Part shown: positions 11,466 through 24,186 of the stretch, in pieces
How the letters are laid out: the number at the start of each line of letters is the position of its first letter
Position numbering within the stretch: position 1 is the stretch's first letter
Assembly (NCBI GenBank): GCA_946122785.1
Contig: CAMGYJ010000006.1
Coordinates: 65,039,676 to 65,103,675 of the forward strand
Direction: 5' to 3'
Source of the DNA: Linum tenue
Lineage: Eukaryota; Streptophyta; Magnoliopsida; Malpighiales; Linaceae
DNA length: 64,000 nucleotides
Notes under the pieces: generated by a model
Databases searched by the model: none
What the model was told of the DNA's origin: nothing
The model's input: the letters and a program-made list of their open reading frames with translations, nothing else
Program-made: the position numbers and the translations under genes

Positions 11466-13306
11466 TGGTGGCTGGTTGAGTTTTGGCACACCTAACACCT
11501 AAGTATGGTCGTGTTTCTAGTGGTCGAGTTGTAGAACGCAGAGCATGGCACACTTCGCTCGTATATCATGATGGTCCTGCTCACTCTAACAAGTTAACAT
11601 TTTAGTATAGGAAAATAAATCCAATACCAATATTTTTCCCCCTTCTCTCTAAGGTAATGATAAAATGATTAAACATTGTATTATTGATCATTCCCCCTGT
11701 CATGCTTAAGTTATAGTAGGAAATTGGGCCGACATCTCTGTTTCAAAACTCCATCAATTTGGACAAATTGAACTTACACATCAAGGCTCAAACCACATTA
11801 TTAAATAATACTAAAAGCTAAATATTTAAATTTTCAGTTTTCAACTTTAGGAACCAATGGATTTAATTATCGCTTTGGGATTTTTTAATTAATTAAAGAT
11901 GATTTGGTATACTGAACATTGTTTAAACAGCTAACATAGTGGTAGGCTTGAGCTTGACCACAGTCCCAGATTAATTAATTCAATGATGCTCTCAACTTTT
12001 CTAAATATGTACCTACCCTAATGATCTGTAAACCATTTTCTATGGTCCAACCCTAGTCTTCACTTTTTTTTTTCCTTTGTATTTGATCTAATGCATTCTC
12101 TACTCGGTTTGATTATGAAAAATATATCAACAATTGGACAATGTTCATCCTACACCAGATTTTAGAAAATTCAAGTACGATCAATCATGTACCAAAAAAA
12201 GGTGAATAAAAGAAGCTAAATGCTAACGGGATAGTACTATTTTTTTTTTGTCATAAATAGTGAGAATCCAAATTGAATGCGAATTACACTACACTTCAGG
12301 GCTCAGACCTTCCTACTAGGACTATTTTGAATAACTTAAAATGTCGAGGACATGTTGAATAAAAAACCTAGAGTTGTTGGCAGAACCTCTTACAAGCCAT
12401 TTCAAACTAAAGACAATATGTCGGGTCGAAATTTTTCAAAACTCACCCAATAAATCGTAGCTGATATGGTATCATAGCATTTGACCATACGATTTTGTGT
12501 GTTTTGAATCCTTACTCGAAATTTTCCCAAACTCGCCCAATAACTTGTACCTGATATGTCATTAGACTGTTTGACCATATGATCTTGTGTGTTTCGAATC
12601 CTTACTAACTCTTAACATTTATCAACGCTTTAAACATAAATTATAACATGTCTAGCTAAACCTCTAACTATAAATTAATTTTTTTTTATGCGACGTGTAA
12701 TGTAATAATATAAGATCCGTTCTCACACCTCTCAACCATTCTCTTACGCAAACATCTCAAGAAACTTTGGAGATCCACTAAATAAGGCCCCTCAAGTCTC
12801 AATCACTGAATTGTTATATTTGAATTAAACTAATAACTAATCAACTTTTTTTGGGTAATTAACTCCTAAAAACAAAATGATTGATTGCTTCAAGGAACCG
12901 CACACTTGCATCAATGCAACCCCACACGTCCTTCTCACTTGTAATTTTTATCATGACCAAGTTCTGACATTGTAGTAATTAATCATAAACAATGAGCTTA
13001 AGCAATTAAATAGGGACATCTTCCTAATGATATAAGCCTTGATGAGAGATATTTTTTTTCCAGACTTGGTGTGAAAGAAGGAAGAACAAATAGCTGTAAG
13101 TTGATTAAGCTCCCCCAATGCTGAGGATTAGTGGTAATTAATATTTTAAGGAGGGCAAAGATGCAAAGGCAAGTGGGGGTGGGGGTGTTGAGATTCTAGC
13201 TTATTCTTGATTAATTATTTATCTGTGATGTCATGGTGGATGGATGATAGATCTATGCCCACATATTATTCTTAATTAACAGGTTAGAATCTTGTTTTGG
13301 TTTTGA
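11466..13306. other. AT-rich intergenic DNA
   Basis: No coding region, RNA gene or bounded element is recognised, apart from a two-unit tandem repeat at 12427-12606 listed separately. Confidence 0.5.
12427..12606. repeat. Two-unit 90-bp tandem duplication
   Basis: 12427-12516 and 12517-12606 share CGAAATTTT, ACTC(A/G)CCCAATAA, CTGATATG, TTTGACCATA(C/T)GAT and TTGTGTGTTT(T/C)GAATCCTTACT at matching spacing. The units have diverged by substitutions and are therefore not recent. Confidence 0.75.
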
Positions 13307-13314
13307 GTTGAATC

Positions 13315-13878
13315 TAGGGATGTCAATTTTGCCCATACCCATGGGTATTTTACTATCCAACCCTATTGGGTTGGATATGGATTCCAAATAAATGGTAGAT
13401 GGGTAGAGTTTGATGGATTTGTACCCATACCCATTTACTTGGGTTGGGTTGGATTTTTAACACATGGATTTGGATTTGTACCCATACCCAAAGGAAAATT
13501 ACAATTTGGTACCTAAACTTAATAGATATGAAGATTTAGTACTTAAATTTAATTTTTTTTGCATATAAGTCCTCAAAATATCGATGGAAAATTACGTTTT
13601 GGTACCTAAAATTTTTTGGTCTTACATTTTGGTACCTAAACTTTTCAAGTTTTACAAATAGGTCCAATTTTTGTGTGTGTAGTTAAAACACCCTCAAGTA
13701 AATGTATATCCATATCCAACCCATACCCATTTACATTATGAAAGCAATATCCATACCTAACCCAAACCCATTTACAAACCCCCAAACCCATATACACTTC
13801 ATCCAAACCCTACCCATACTAAATGGATCTATTTGGATTTGGGTAAAATTACCCATGGGTGGGTAATTGCCATCCCTA
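13315..13878. mobile_element. hAT-type element, 564 bp
   Basis: The ends are TAGGGATGTCAATTTTGCCC and, read inward from the right, TAGGGATGGCAATTACCCAC. A perfect 8-bp TSD, GTTGAATC, lies at 13307-13314 and 13879-13886. Subterminal repeats are CCCATACCCAT and its complement. The middle (about 13490-13690) has several GGTACCTAAA motifs also found, in the other orientation, inside the hAT element at 33803-34235. Confidence 0.9.
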
Positions 13879-13886
13879 GTTGAATC

Positions 13887-15110
13887 CCCTCCTACTACTA
13901 TGAGTTCAAGTCTCATGAAGTAGTTTGCAAACCAATTTGCATTGGAGACTTCTTGGTTTGCAAAGGACACAAACTTCGTTTTCGTTTTGTCACACATTTC
14001 TTTGATACAGGCGATTCAAATTTAATTTTTTGGCTCTCATAATGTAAGAGGGATCACCCATGATAGTTTATTCAATACTAATTAGGATCATGAGCATCCA
14101 TATTTTATTGAATGAGTAATTTGTCGGCAGAAGAACACTCTTTTAGTCATGTTCATTATTGTGACTGCTATAAGTGAGTAAATGCTATAGAATCGATAGG
14201 TAAAATAAAAACTCTTTACTTTCACTATTTGGCTTCAACCCATATTTTTAACCAAACTTTGGAGTTCATAGCCTCCGCAAATTGTCTCTATTAATAAGGA
14301 GATCAGTCGCATAATTGTCTTCTTCACAAATATGATTTATTTTCTTCGTTCCTATAAGCTTGAGGCTAAAAATTACAATACATGGGAGAAATACGAAGAT
14401 TACTTGTGCATGTCAGATCTGACATCGCGACAACTTCACATCACAAAGTAGAATTGAAGATGCGCGACCATGGAAAATAAAACTATAAATTTGTCTTCCC
14501 GGAATTGTATCTACACCTCAAATTACAACTCTAATAAGAGATGACTCATTACACCTGTGAAGAATAAATTAATTCCGAACAGTCGAGCCATAAAATCGAT
14601 CCAATGATGAATTTGATATGGTCCTGTTACATTTCTCATGTGATCATGTTGGACCTCTCAAAGCATTCTCTCCACAACCATATAATCTCCTAATGTTGAC
14701 CCATCCATAGCGTTAATGGTGATAACCCGCCGCAGCTTTCATTTTCAAATCCCTACCAAAATCTGACGAATTAGGCCCAGCCGCAACAAGACAGACCACC
14801 CTCCAATAATCAGAACCCGACGTTTCATTTTGAACCTTTGAAAAACAAGCAGTCTCCTCTCCTCGTCTCATCAAATTATGTGGCGATAACAAAGGCCCAT
14901 GAAAGCCAAAAATTAACAAAAATTGGGCCCCCCTAATTGAAAAGACGTCGAGCAAGATCGGGCCGAAGCCCAAAGAGAACCACATTTCGAGCCAAGGCAT
15001 ATTTAAGGACCAAAGTGCATACAAATTGCATGCAATTATTAGACAAAAACATATGGTTCGGTTCGTGTTCCTCTTTCAGCTATACGATTATTAGACAGTA
15101 AACACAGATC
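13887..15110. other. Intergenic DNA downstream of catalase
   Basis: No supported gene. A 103-codon minus-strand ORF at 14713-15024 has no recognisable domain and is not called. The part nearest 15292 should include the catalase 3' untranslated region, but no clear poly-A signal was found. Confidence 0.4.
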
Positions 15111-15292
15111 TGGGTTGCAGACAACACACATTATAGGTTCTGTTTCAACACACTGTAGTACAACATTACGGGCACAGAATCAAAGTGTCCATTTTCTCTT
15201 TTCTTTCCTTGGATGGAATCATCATCTCTTTCGACTCTCCAGGCACTTCTTCTCAAGAAACATCGCGCTGTGCGTTTCTTCTTCGAATGTCT

Positions 15293-18187
15293 TCAAATGC
15301 TCGGCCTCACATTGAGACGGTTTGCTAGCTTCTGACCGAGGGACTTATCGGCCTACATCGATAACAGAAGAAACTTAGACAAACAGTTTACTTGCATCAA
15401 TGTTGTTGAGATGGTTATCTGAATTGACTTGTGAGGTGGGGTTTTTTTCTAACCTGTGACCAGTATGTGATCCAGATGCTGCGGATTTCATGGGTGACTC
15501 GGGGGTCAGAGAGGGCATCGATCCATCGGCAGATGAATCGTTCTTGCCTGAAAAAGACATTGCAGGTTAGGCACAAGTGTTTACTCCATTTGTCACATCT
15601 TTTCCCATGTTCATGTAGGGAGCTGCACTAGATTTGGAGGGCAAAAATCCTACCTGTCGGGTGCCCAGGAGCGGTATCTCTCCCCAGGTTGCTTGAAGTT
15701 GTTCTCCTTCGTAATCACACACTGCAATTTGACAGAGGTTAAGGCAAAGCATCAAACAATATTATGTTAAAAACAATCTTAAGACCGAACATTGAAGGGC
15801 AAACAAGTGAACGTATAAAGTAAGTTATATTGATGCTGATAGAATGCCCTATACGACGACTGCCTATCAAACTTGAATACCAGAGTCGAAAGAAAAAGGG
15901 AAGCATATCATGAAGAACTGACCTTCTCGCGCTTTCCAGTGCACATTTGAGGAGGAATGGGGAATTGCTCAGCATGGCGAACTGGATCATACCTTGAGGG
16001 GAAGTAATTCACCTGAAATGTTGCATCATAAAGACCGATCAGAACATGAGCCAAACCCAGATTATATTCAGACCAGTCCAATCCATTCCAAAGGATCCAA
16101 TTGAACAAGTAAATGAATGCGCATGTTCAAAAGATTAGGGAAAATTACCTCCTCATCCCTATGCATGAAGTTCATGAGACCTTCATGGTGATTGTTGTGA
16201 TGAGCACACTTGGGAGCATTAGCAGGGAGCTGCAGATAGTTCGGTCCAAGACGGTGCCTCTGGGTATCAGAGTAGGAGAAAATCCTTGTCTGAAGCAGCT
16301 TGTCATCAGAATAGTATACACCAGGAACCACAAGTGCAGGGCAGAAAGCAAGCTGCTCATTCTCAGCAAAGAAGTTATCAATGTTCTTGTTCAAGACCAA
16401 TCGGCCAACCGGCTGAAGAGGAATGATATCTTCAGGCCAGGTCTTGGTGACATCAAGTGGGTCAAAGTCAAATCTATCCTCGTGATCTGGATCGATTGTC
16501 TGGATGAAAAGCTTCCACTCAGGGTAGTTTCCAGCTGCAATGGAGTCATACAAATCTTGGGTAGCATGGCTATGATTAGCACCACCGACTTTAATTGCCT
16601 CATCCTCCAACAGACACTTCACCCCACAAGTGGGCTTCCAGTGGAATTTGACATAGTAAGCTTTCCCCGACTTGCTGACCAAGGTATATGTGTTGACACC
16701 GGAACCTTCCATGTGTCGGTAGTCTTGAGGAACACCAAGGTCATCGAAGAGGAAGGTGAACATGTGCAGACTTTCAGGGTGATGGGAGAAGAAGTCAAGG
16801 ATTCTCCAGTTCTCCTGAATGTGAGATTTAGGGTTTGGCTTGAGAGCATGCACCATGTCTGGGAACTTCATACCATCACGGATGAAGAATACTGGGAAGT
16901 TGTTTCCAACCATATCAAAGTTCCCCTGCATTATTAAGAGCAAAGAGACATTGAGAACTCACAAAACTGAATCATGAATACTTATATGAGTAGGCTGCAC
17001 AATGTCAGGCAGATATAACCGTCCGATTTACTATTCAAGAAACTACGAACTAGCCTAGTAAACAAAACGTTGATGATTCCGGACATAGGAGTAAAACAGA
17101 TGTAATGGGACATGGTAAAGATGAGACAACATAAAAAAGACACAGCAGAAAATACAGGCTACACCATGATTTCATTCACAAAGACTAGACTAAGAGCAAA
17201 ATGGGTAAACGATGAATTGTATAACAGCTTTACCTCTCTGGTGTAGAACTTCACTGCAAAACCCCTAGGGTCTCTCAGAGTTTCAGGACTACCACGTTCA
17301 TGGATAACGGTGGAGAACCTAACGATCACAGGAGTCTGAACTCCGGGAGCTCGGAGGAAATCAGCACAAGTGAGATTAGAGATATCATGGGTGACTTCAA
17401 AGAAACCCTTTGCACTTGCTCCCCTGGCATGGACAACACGCTCTGCAATTCGCTCCCTGTCAAAGTTGGCCAACTTCTCCACCAGATGATAATCCTCCAG
17501 AAGAATTGGACCTGCCAAAAAGAGAACAAGTAGCAACAAGCTCAATCTCGCAAAACCATGTTCATAAACAATCACCAATCTGTCTTTGTGATAAATTCCA
17601 CCAAACATAAACCGATCTATAGAAATCCCCTACCCCTATTTCATCCAAACTAGAATTGCATAACCCCTAAAATAATTCCAACTTTCTAACCAACCCAATC
17701 AAGCTCACACACAAAATGAAGAAAAAAACAAGAGACGGGAAGCAAATCACTGTAAAAGCTAGCACACATCGTTATTTAATCCACACCAATTCACTATCAA
17801 ACACTACAGAGTGCATAAAACAATAGAATAGAGACTAACGATTTACCAATCCCACAAAAGAATAAGCGAAGCAGGGCATAGCAAGAAACCAAATACCTCT
17901 AGGTCCAACAGTCATCGACGAGTTGTTGTTCCATACTGGAGCACCAGAATTGGTGGTGAAGAACGGAGAATTGAAAGCGCTCGAAGGACGATGCTGTAAT
18001 CAAAACCAGGCAAGCCATCAATCAAAGAGAACACTACAAACACCAAACTAATTGCCCAAAACGAAAATGAACCCGAAAATCGAACAGGGATTAGGGTTCT
18101 AATTGTGCGAAAACACACAAACGAACTAGCAACCAAAAGGAGCAAGCGAGCGATGAAGCAATCAGTACGTACCCTGTAGGGATCCAT
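15293..18187 (-). CDS. CAT: Catalase, peroxisomal, complete, 8 exons
   Basis: Exons on the minus strand, in order: 18173-18187, 17897-17993, 17234-17511, 16149-16925, 15923-16012, 15654-15721, 15454-15547, 15293-15352. They sum to 1479 nt (492 codons plus TGA), the usual size of a plant class catalase, and all junctions are GT..AG. The enzyme breaks hydrogen peroxide into water and oxygen in peroxisomes with a haem cofactor. Visible landmarks are catalytic His65 in [14 protein letters not shown], the Asn region [11 protein letters not shown], and the proximal haem ligand Tyr in [17 protein letters not shown]. The C-terminus [13 protein letters not shown] is the non-canonical peroxisome-targeting tail typical of plant catalases. 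Exon 1 encodes only five residues (MDPYR). No frameshift or stop is seen, so the gene looks functional. Confidence 0.96.
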
Positions 18188-18535
18188 GGCGGGAGAGACG
18201 GATTGATTGGTGAAGAAATGGGGGAGACGAGGAAAAGGGGAAGAAGATTAGCACCACCGATTGAGGCTGTGGGAATGGCGGATAATAATATCCAAGATTT
18301 TCAGTCGTGTTTTGGATTGGTAATAAATTTATAGGAGGTTCGTGGCTCACACAACCATTTTCGGCTTCTTCCCCCTATTTTTTCTTTGTCGCCTTTGATT
18401 TTCCCTCGAAAATCAGAACGTCGATAGTTATCACTTATCCGCACCAAATTAAATAATTAATTAGCTTTTTTTTTCCGGAACAAAATTTACTTATAAATAG
18501 TGGTTGTTACTTGTAACATTCCAAACATTTTTTAT
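18188..18535 (-). promoter_or_regulatory. Catalase 5' leader and core promoter
   Basis: On the minus strand, TATAAATT lies at 18326-18333, about 140 bases before the catalase ATG at 18187. This fits a transcription start near 18300 and a short leader. The position is plausible but unproven. A Mutator-type MITE begins at 18545, about 210 bp upstream of this box. Confidence 0.5.
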
Positions 18536-18544
18536 AAGATATTA

Positions 18545-19057
18545 GAGTTAATATTTTCGTATGACCTGAACTTTGACCAAAATAAACATTCTGGCCAATT
18601 TTTTCGATCTATAACATCCTGGCCCGAACTATACACCAAAATAAACAATTTGGCCAGATCAGACTTTTGACCGTTAACTTGGACGGTCAAACGCGTTGAC
18701 CGTTAGTCAACGCGCCATGTCACTGCCAAATCAGCATAAAATATTTAAAATAATTCACAATTTCCACACATTCCCTAATTTTAAATTATTATAAATTAAA
18801 AAAAATCATCTAATACCTTAGTTAAACCAAAAATAAAAAAATAAAAAAATAAATATTTATAGATCTTCTGACTTGGCAGTGATGTGGCGCGTTGACCGTT
18901 AGTCAACGCGTTTGACCGTCCAAGTTAACGGTCAAACATCGGGTTTGGCCAAATTGTTTATTTTGGTGTATAGTTCGGGCCAGGATGTTATAGATCAAAA
19001 AGATTGGTCAGGATGTTTATTTTGGTCAAAGTTCAGGCCATATGAAAATATTAACCC
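18545..19057. mobile_element. Mutator-type MITE, 513 bp, long inverted repeats
   Basis: Left arm GAGTTAATATTTTCGTATGACC and right arm (inward) GGGTTAATATTTTCATATGGCC begin inverted repeats of roughly 180 bp. Both arms carry TTTGACCAAAATAAACAT, CTATAACATCCTGGCCCGAACTATAC-like blocks and GTTAACTTGGACGGTCAAACGCGTTGACC. The flanks AAGATATTA (18536-18544) and AATATATTA (19058-19066) match at 8 of 9 bases, as expected for a Mutator-like 9-bp TSD. The centre is AT-rich and non-coding. Confidence 0.8.
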
Positions 19058-19066
19058 AATATATTA

Positions 19067-20000
19067 TGGACTTTGAGTCTATACCTTTACGGATTATACC
19101 TTGCGGTGCATAGGTCACTCATCCTTACAATGTTTTATAATGAGCACGTTTAACTTCGTTATTCTTACAATAATTCTTCAATTTCACCTCAAAATGCGTC
19201 TTGTCAGTTAAGACTGATTTCTGACTTGTTTAAACATTGATCTCTCCCGTATTTGTCAATGTGAAATTTGTCTAAAGTGTTACCGTGATCATTATTGGTG
19301 AAAGAGTTATAGAGAAAAAAATATCACTTTTGGCCCTCTATTTATTTTTTATGTCCAATTATTAGGAGCATTAAACTATACAAAAGAAATGAAAAAAAAA
19401 AGTTAAAATAAAATTATTATTCAAACATTTGTGTCTTTTAAATCACGGTTAGATAGTGCTTCAAGATTTTTTTAATATAAAATTTAAACAAAAGGATATG
19501 TTTGATATTTTTTTAGAATACCCATGTATGTTTGGATAAAATAATAAAGAGACTTATTTGATAAAAATGCATTGAAGATAATGTATTATATTATATCAAT
19601 AACTCAACTAAATTTTGTTCTAATTCATTGATAAATCTTATTTTCTATAAAAAAATAACTTATGTTAAATTAATTAGATTGTCTCCTCTAATTTTATGAA
19701 GCCTCTATATTTTTTACGAAACACAAATATGAATGGAATCTCCAACGCCTTTCACATTATAATAATTAGTTTGAAGCTTTTATTTTGGGTTTATGAAGGA
19801 AGAAGTTTTTGGCATTGTTGAAAGTGGCCAACGCCCACTTGTTTGGTATAAACGATAATAATTTAATTCCCTGATTATATATTTTCATATCCTGACACGT
19901 GGAATATGATGCACCTTGAACTGTGTGCTACTATTGCTGGGCTGACAGTGTGGAAACCTGTCCAGTAAGAGATTAGGGAGAGAGATGAAGCTTAGCCATT
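19067..20000. other. AT-rich intergenic DNA
   Basis: No gene, RNA or bounded repeat recognised. Confidence 0.4.
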
Positions 20001-20145
20001 CTCCATTGAAGCCTGCGTAGCTTGGGCCCACAGCAGGGTCTACCCACCACTAGGATGAGGATCCCATTGTGCCTTCGGAAACACCTATCTGATGGCTTGG
20101 AGGATCGAACTTGGGAGCTGACCCTCCCAAGTCGTCCCTTTTTTC
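20000..20145 (-). repeat. Possible tRNA-derived SINE fragment
   Basis: On the minus strand there is an RNA polymerase III B-box-like stretch, AGTTCGATCCTCC (about 20100-20113), followed by a GC-balanced body (CATCAGATAGGTGTTTCCG..GTAGACCCTGCTGTGGGCCC) unlike the AT-rich surroundings. A matching A-box is not evident; the part that should carry it is close to the hAT insertion at 20158. Tentative. Confidence 0.3.
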
Positions 20146-20157
20146 CGCACTCACACT

Positions 20158-20874
20158 TGTACGTGGGCACCGGGCCGTGCCGTCCACGGACTAGCACGGC
20201 ACGGCACGACACGGTTAGAGCACGGCACGAGTACGAGCACGAAATAAATGGGCCAGCCCGGCACGAGCACGAATAATTTATGGGTCGTGCCGGGCCTAAA
20301 CTTCATGGGCACGGGCACGAGCACGAGCATGGCACGGTATATAAGTGAGCCGTGTCGGGCCTAATATTTTCGAGACTTATTTGAGTATAAGAACGGACAT
20401 GGCACGAAAATAATATTTATTTGATAGAAAATAAGTATAAAAAGAATTATAGGTTCAAATATTACAAAACACAAGTAGAAAAATAATTATTTGTAAGTAA
20501 AAATAGACAAAGAATTAAACAAAACCAAATCACACTCGCTATACTTTTAATTTTCTTTTCCCCCTATTTGTTACTTTTCTCAAACATTATCGGTTTATAC
20601 TATCTTCCCCCGTCCAATTTTCACCTTCTTTTTCATTCTCTCTTTTGTTTTCGTCCTTTTCATTAAATACGAATACGAGCATGGCACGAGCACGAATAGG
20701 CACGGCACGATTCGAACCGTGCCCGGGCCTGGGCCGGGCCTAGCAAAGTTGACAAGTGGGCTTGCATGGCACGACACGAAAACTGACGGGCCGTGCCAAG
20801 CACGACATGAAATAAATGGGCCCGAAGCGTGCCTGTGCCGTTGCGGCCCAAGCACGGCCCAGCGCCCATGTACA
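20158..20874. mobile_element. GC-rich hAT-type element, 717 bp
   Basis: The ends TGTACGTGGGCACCGGGCC and, inward from the right, TGTACATGGGCGCTGGGCC are inverted repeats followed by dense GGCACG / CGTGCC subterminal motifs. A perfect 8-bp TSD, CTCACACT, lies at 20150-20157 and 20875-20882. The middle (20380-20660) is AT-rich and non-coding. Small ORFs in the CG-rich arms are repeat artefacts. Confidence 0.88.
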
Positions 20875-20953
20875 CTCACACTAGTTGGGCTATGTGACAT
20901 TTGGCGTTATAATTAACATGCTAATGAGTGTTAAAGTTGTAACTAGAAGATAC

Positions 20954-21321
20954 GGGTAATGACTCTTTATTAGCCAATTTTTTTCATATTTCTTTTAATT
21001 AGTCAAACTTATTAAAATATTATTAATTAGTCAATTTTTTTGTAATGCACCAAAATATTAGTCATTTTTACGTTATCGTTAATAATTTTGTAACTTTTTT
21101 CTTAGTTAAAATACTAAAATTTTGAAATGTTGACCTTCATGTGTCTCTTCTAAGTCAGTATCATGTTGTCAAGTCAATATGGCTAACAAATTTTTTTTAT
21201 GAAGAATATTACTAACAAAATTGCTACCGGAAGTTAATATTTGGCTAATTCTTACTATTTCGATAGGTTTGGATAATAAAAAAGAATCCAAAAAAATTGG
21301 GCTAATGAATAGTCATTACCC
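20954..21321. mobile_element. MITE, 368 bp, GGGTAATGACT inverted repeats
   Basis: The left end GGGTAATGACTCTTTATTAGCC is inverted at the right end as GGCTAATGAATAGTCATTACCC (one base adjusted). It is a diverged, opposite-orientation relative of the element at 21369-21680: GTAATGCA, TTAGTCATTTTTACGTTATC and the terminal repeats are shared. No clear TSD is seen. Confidence 0.75.
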
Positions 21322-21368
21322 TAAATTTTATTTTCTCATACTATTATTGGGCCTGCCCTTTAAAATTA

Positions 21369-21680
21369 GGGTTATTACTATCTGTTAGCCAAACCCTTTT
21401 CAGATTATTTTTGATTAGCCAAACCTGTTGAAATACTAATAATTAGCCAAATCCTAACTTACAGTTAGCAATTTTGTTAGTAATATTAACTAGGCAACAT
21501 GATACTGATTTAAAAGAGACATGTGAAGGTCAACATTTCAAAATTTTAGCATTTTAACAAAAAAATGAGTTATAAAATTATAAATGATAACGTAAAAATG
21601 ACTAATAATTTGATGCATTACAAAAGATTTGACTAATTAATCGCATTTCAATAAGTTTGGCTAATAAATAGTCATTACCC
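21369..21680. mobile_element. Mutator-type MITE, 312 bp
   Basis: The ends GGGTTATTACTATCTGTTAGCC and (inward) GGGTAATGACTATTTATTAGCC form terminal inverted repeats. A perfect 9-bp TSD, TTAAAATTA, lies at 21360-21368 and 21681-21689. Non-coding. Confidence 0.85.
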
Positions 21681-21840
21681 TTAAAATTACAAATAATGGT
21701 TTTTCTTATTACAATACAGCCCATATTTGCTATACAATGCTTGAAGTATAGCCAAGTAAGACCGCGATACAACGTTATGGTACAACAAGAATAAACATAA
21801 TAGCAATCGAAATTGGAAGAGGAAAAAAAGGATTATAAGT

Positions 21841-24177
21841 TGGCAACATACACTTGTATAGCCAAAACTTTCACGTTTGTGCCATTTTTTTATACCAAAG
21901 ATAATCAGATATATTGATTGGAACAAAACGATAGTTACATCCTGGTGAAGCCAGACAGTGAAATCAAAATAGCGACTCACAGTCGGGTACAATAAAAGGG
22001 CTTTCCTAGCCACCAATTGGGTCACCCGATTGTTACTTCGACCTACAAATCGCACACATAAGCCAAGATGATTCGTAAGATAACCTATAACCTCCTCCAG
22101 AATTGCGCCCATTCGACTATCCCGGGCATCCGCTTGAAGAATCTTGTCGATCACCACCTTGGCATCCCCCTCAAAGTGAACTGCCGAAAGCCTCATACTT
22201 AAGCACCAGAGGATCGCCTCCCGGAGAACGAGCAACTCCACCACTATAGGATCATCCACAACAGGGTACTGCGTCCCTTGTGCTAAAATGGTTTGTCCGT
22301 CCCGGTCCAAGATGACCATCCCTCCTGCCGAGTGAGACCCGCTCTTAGTGGCACCATCCCATCTACAGACCAACCTATCATCGTCACTCTCAACTACTCG
22401 CTGCGCCGGCAGCCCAACCCGCTGAATGCCACGGTCCATAGGAAGACGGACCCACTCTTGATGTTGCTGATGGTACTATCGCATGAGCGCCGGGATCCCG
22501 AACTGTTTTCCCTCGAACACCACTCAGTTCCTCGATCGCCAGATTCTCCACAGGAGACTCCACCACCACCCACCACTGAGTCGAAGACAAAACAACCATC
22601 AATTTTTTGAGAAAGAACGGAAAAGAGTGTCGAGGCAGCCCCTGGCCCAGTTCATCAAGCCCCGAGTGATCCCACAGAGCCCTAGCCACATGAAAAAACC
22701 AAAATAAATGCTCCATTGTCTCCAATAATATCCAAATTTGGAGAAATACCACTTATAGCCAGCTTTTAAAGTTGTTGTAGGACAAATATAGCCATTTCCG
22801 TTAAATACTTTAACGGTGTTAGTAACACCGTCAAGTTCTTTGACGGTTCGCTGACTAGGCTCCTACTCAGCACACACATCAGCGTCAAATAAGCAAAAAG
22901 TGACACATCATCATTACATACATCAGAAATTAATTAATAAAAATTAATAATAAATAATAAAATTAATCACTTAATTTTTGGCCCTTCCCTTCCCCACCTC
23001 ACTTCCCCTTTCTCTCTCTACATTGTCGACTCTTGCTTAGCCACTCTGTCACCTCGTCGGAGAGGATTCCGATCATTGGCAAATTACCCAGCATGATAAC
23101 CCGGCCGGCGATAGACAATACATAAGCAGGGAGAGCAATTGCTCCCCACTGTCGCGTCGTCGTCGAGCAGTAGCAGAGGGCAAGGCTCGGGCGATGATTG
23201 TTGGGGCAAAATCGACGATATGATGGGATGAAGTTGGAGCGGAGGGCGGGCAGAGATCTGGGTTCGATCGAGCTTTGTCGGTAGAGAGAGATAGCCCTGT
23301 TCACTTGGAAGCGCTGCCTCCTCTCGCTGGCACCGTCTCCTTCCGCGATTTATGTCACAGCCAGATCCGACCCAGTCGTGGTGTGAGGGCTAGGATTTGG
23401 GAATAAACAGGGGTTGAACAAAACCATAAGATTTTGGTGAGACTTTCTCGATGGTGCAGAGGTCTAGGGTTTGGGAGATGAGTTCCTCGATTCGCTGACT
23501 CTCATCCTCCGCCACTAGTACTCGACGACGTTGAGCATAGCAAGGTCAGAGTCGATGTAGATGAGCGGTGGGGTTTCTCTGGGGTGATTGAGGCGAGATT
23601 TTGGCGGCCAGTTTGACAGATCTTGGAGGTGGATCCGGGACAATTTTGATTGCGAGATTAGGGATTCTTGAGCAACCCGGAAGCAGCCTGTATATTTCTG
23701 GGGGATTGGGGATAGAGCCCAATCAACCAACTCCAGGGGATGCCGAAATCTACAAATGACGGAATTGAAGAGAGAAAGAAGACGATACAGATGAGAGGAG
23801 AAGAGAAGAAATGGTTTTGTTTGTAGGTAATCTTTTATTGTTGTTCGTTGATGGAGATGAGGAAATCAAAGAGAACGATACAACAACGACGGCGATTTCG
23901 AAGATGGGAAGGAGAACCGGCAGTGGTGAAGACTGAGATTATTATTTTTGTATATTTTTATTTAATTTAATTAAAATTAAAGGAAATATTTTAATGACTT
24001 TCCACCTGTCATTATTTTTTAATAAAATATGTCACGTCAACCGTTGATGTTAGTCCAGTCACTTTGTTAGATAACACCGTTAAAGTATTGGACGGAAGTG
24101 GCTATAAGTGGTATTTCTATAAATTTGACTATTATTGGCACAAACGTGAAAATTTTGACTATACAAATGTATTTAGC
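21841..24177. mobile_element. Mutator-like (Pack-MULE-like) element with a LINE fragment in its left repeat
   Basis: The long inverted repeats share TTGTATAG, AA(C/T)TTTCACGTTTGTGCCA, AGAAATACCACTTATAGCCA and TACTTTAACGGTGTTA. The left copy (21841-21884 plus 22722-22830) is split by a LINE fragment; the right copy (about 24010-24177) is continuous. Candidate 9-bp TSDs are ATTATAAGT (21832-21840) and ATAATAAGT (24178-24186), with one mismatch. The interior (about 22990-23900) is clearly richer in GC than the arms and carries several short ORFs, which suggests captured host DNA. No mudrA-type transposase and no source gene are recognised. Confidence 0.72.
21885..22721 (-). mobile_element. 5'-truncated LINE fragment, same family as the LINE at 2435
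   Basis: A short poly-T run at 21885-21891 is followed by the same 3' end as the first LINE (AAAGATAATC..AACGATAGTTACATCCTGG). The minus strand encodes the LINE RNase H-like domain from about 22440 down (CRWDGATKSGSHSAGG, VELLVLREAILW, FEGDAKVVIDK), and part of the preceding zf-RVT region (22390-22721) in other frames. It stops abruptly at about 22721, where the Mutator-like terminal repeat resumes. About 0.84 kb of a roughly 6-kb element is left, so it was dead on arrival. Confidence 0.85.
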
Positions 24178-24186
24178 ATAATAAGT

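Noticed and set aside
14713..15024. 103-codon minus-strand ORF downstream of catalase
   Set aside because: No recognisable domain, homologous copy or promoter; length is within chance expectation.
16113..16937. 274-codon plus-strand frame over catalase
   Set aside because: It is the complement of the large catalase exon; catalase motifs and splice sites are on the minus strand.
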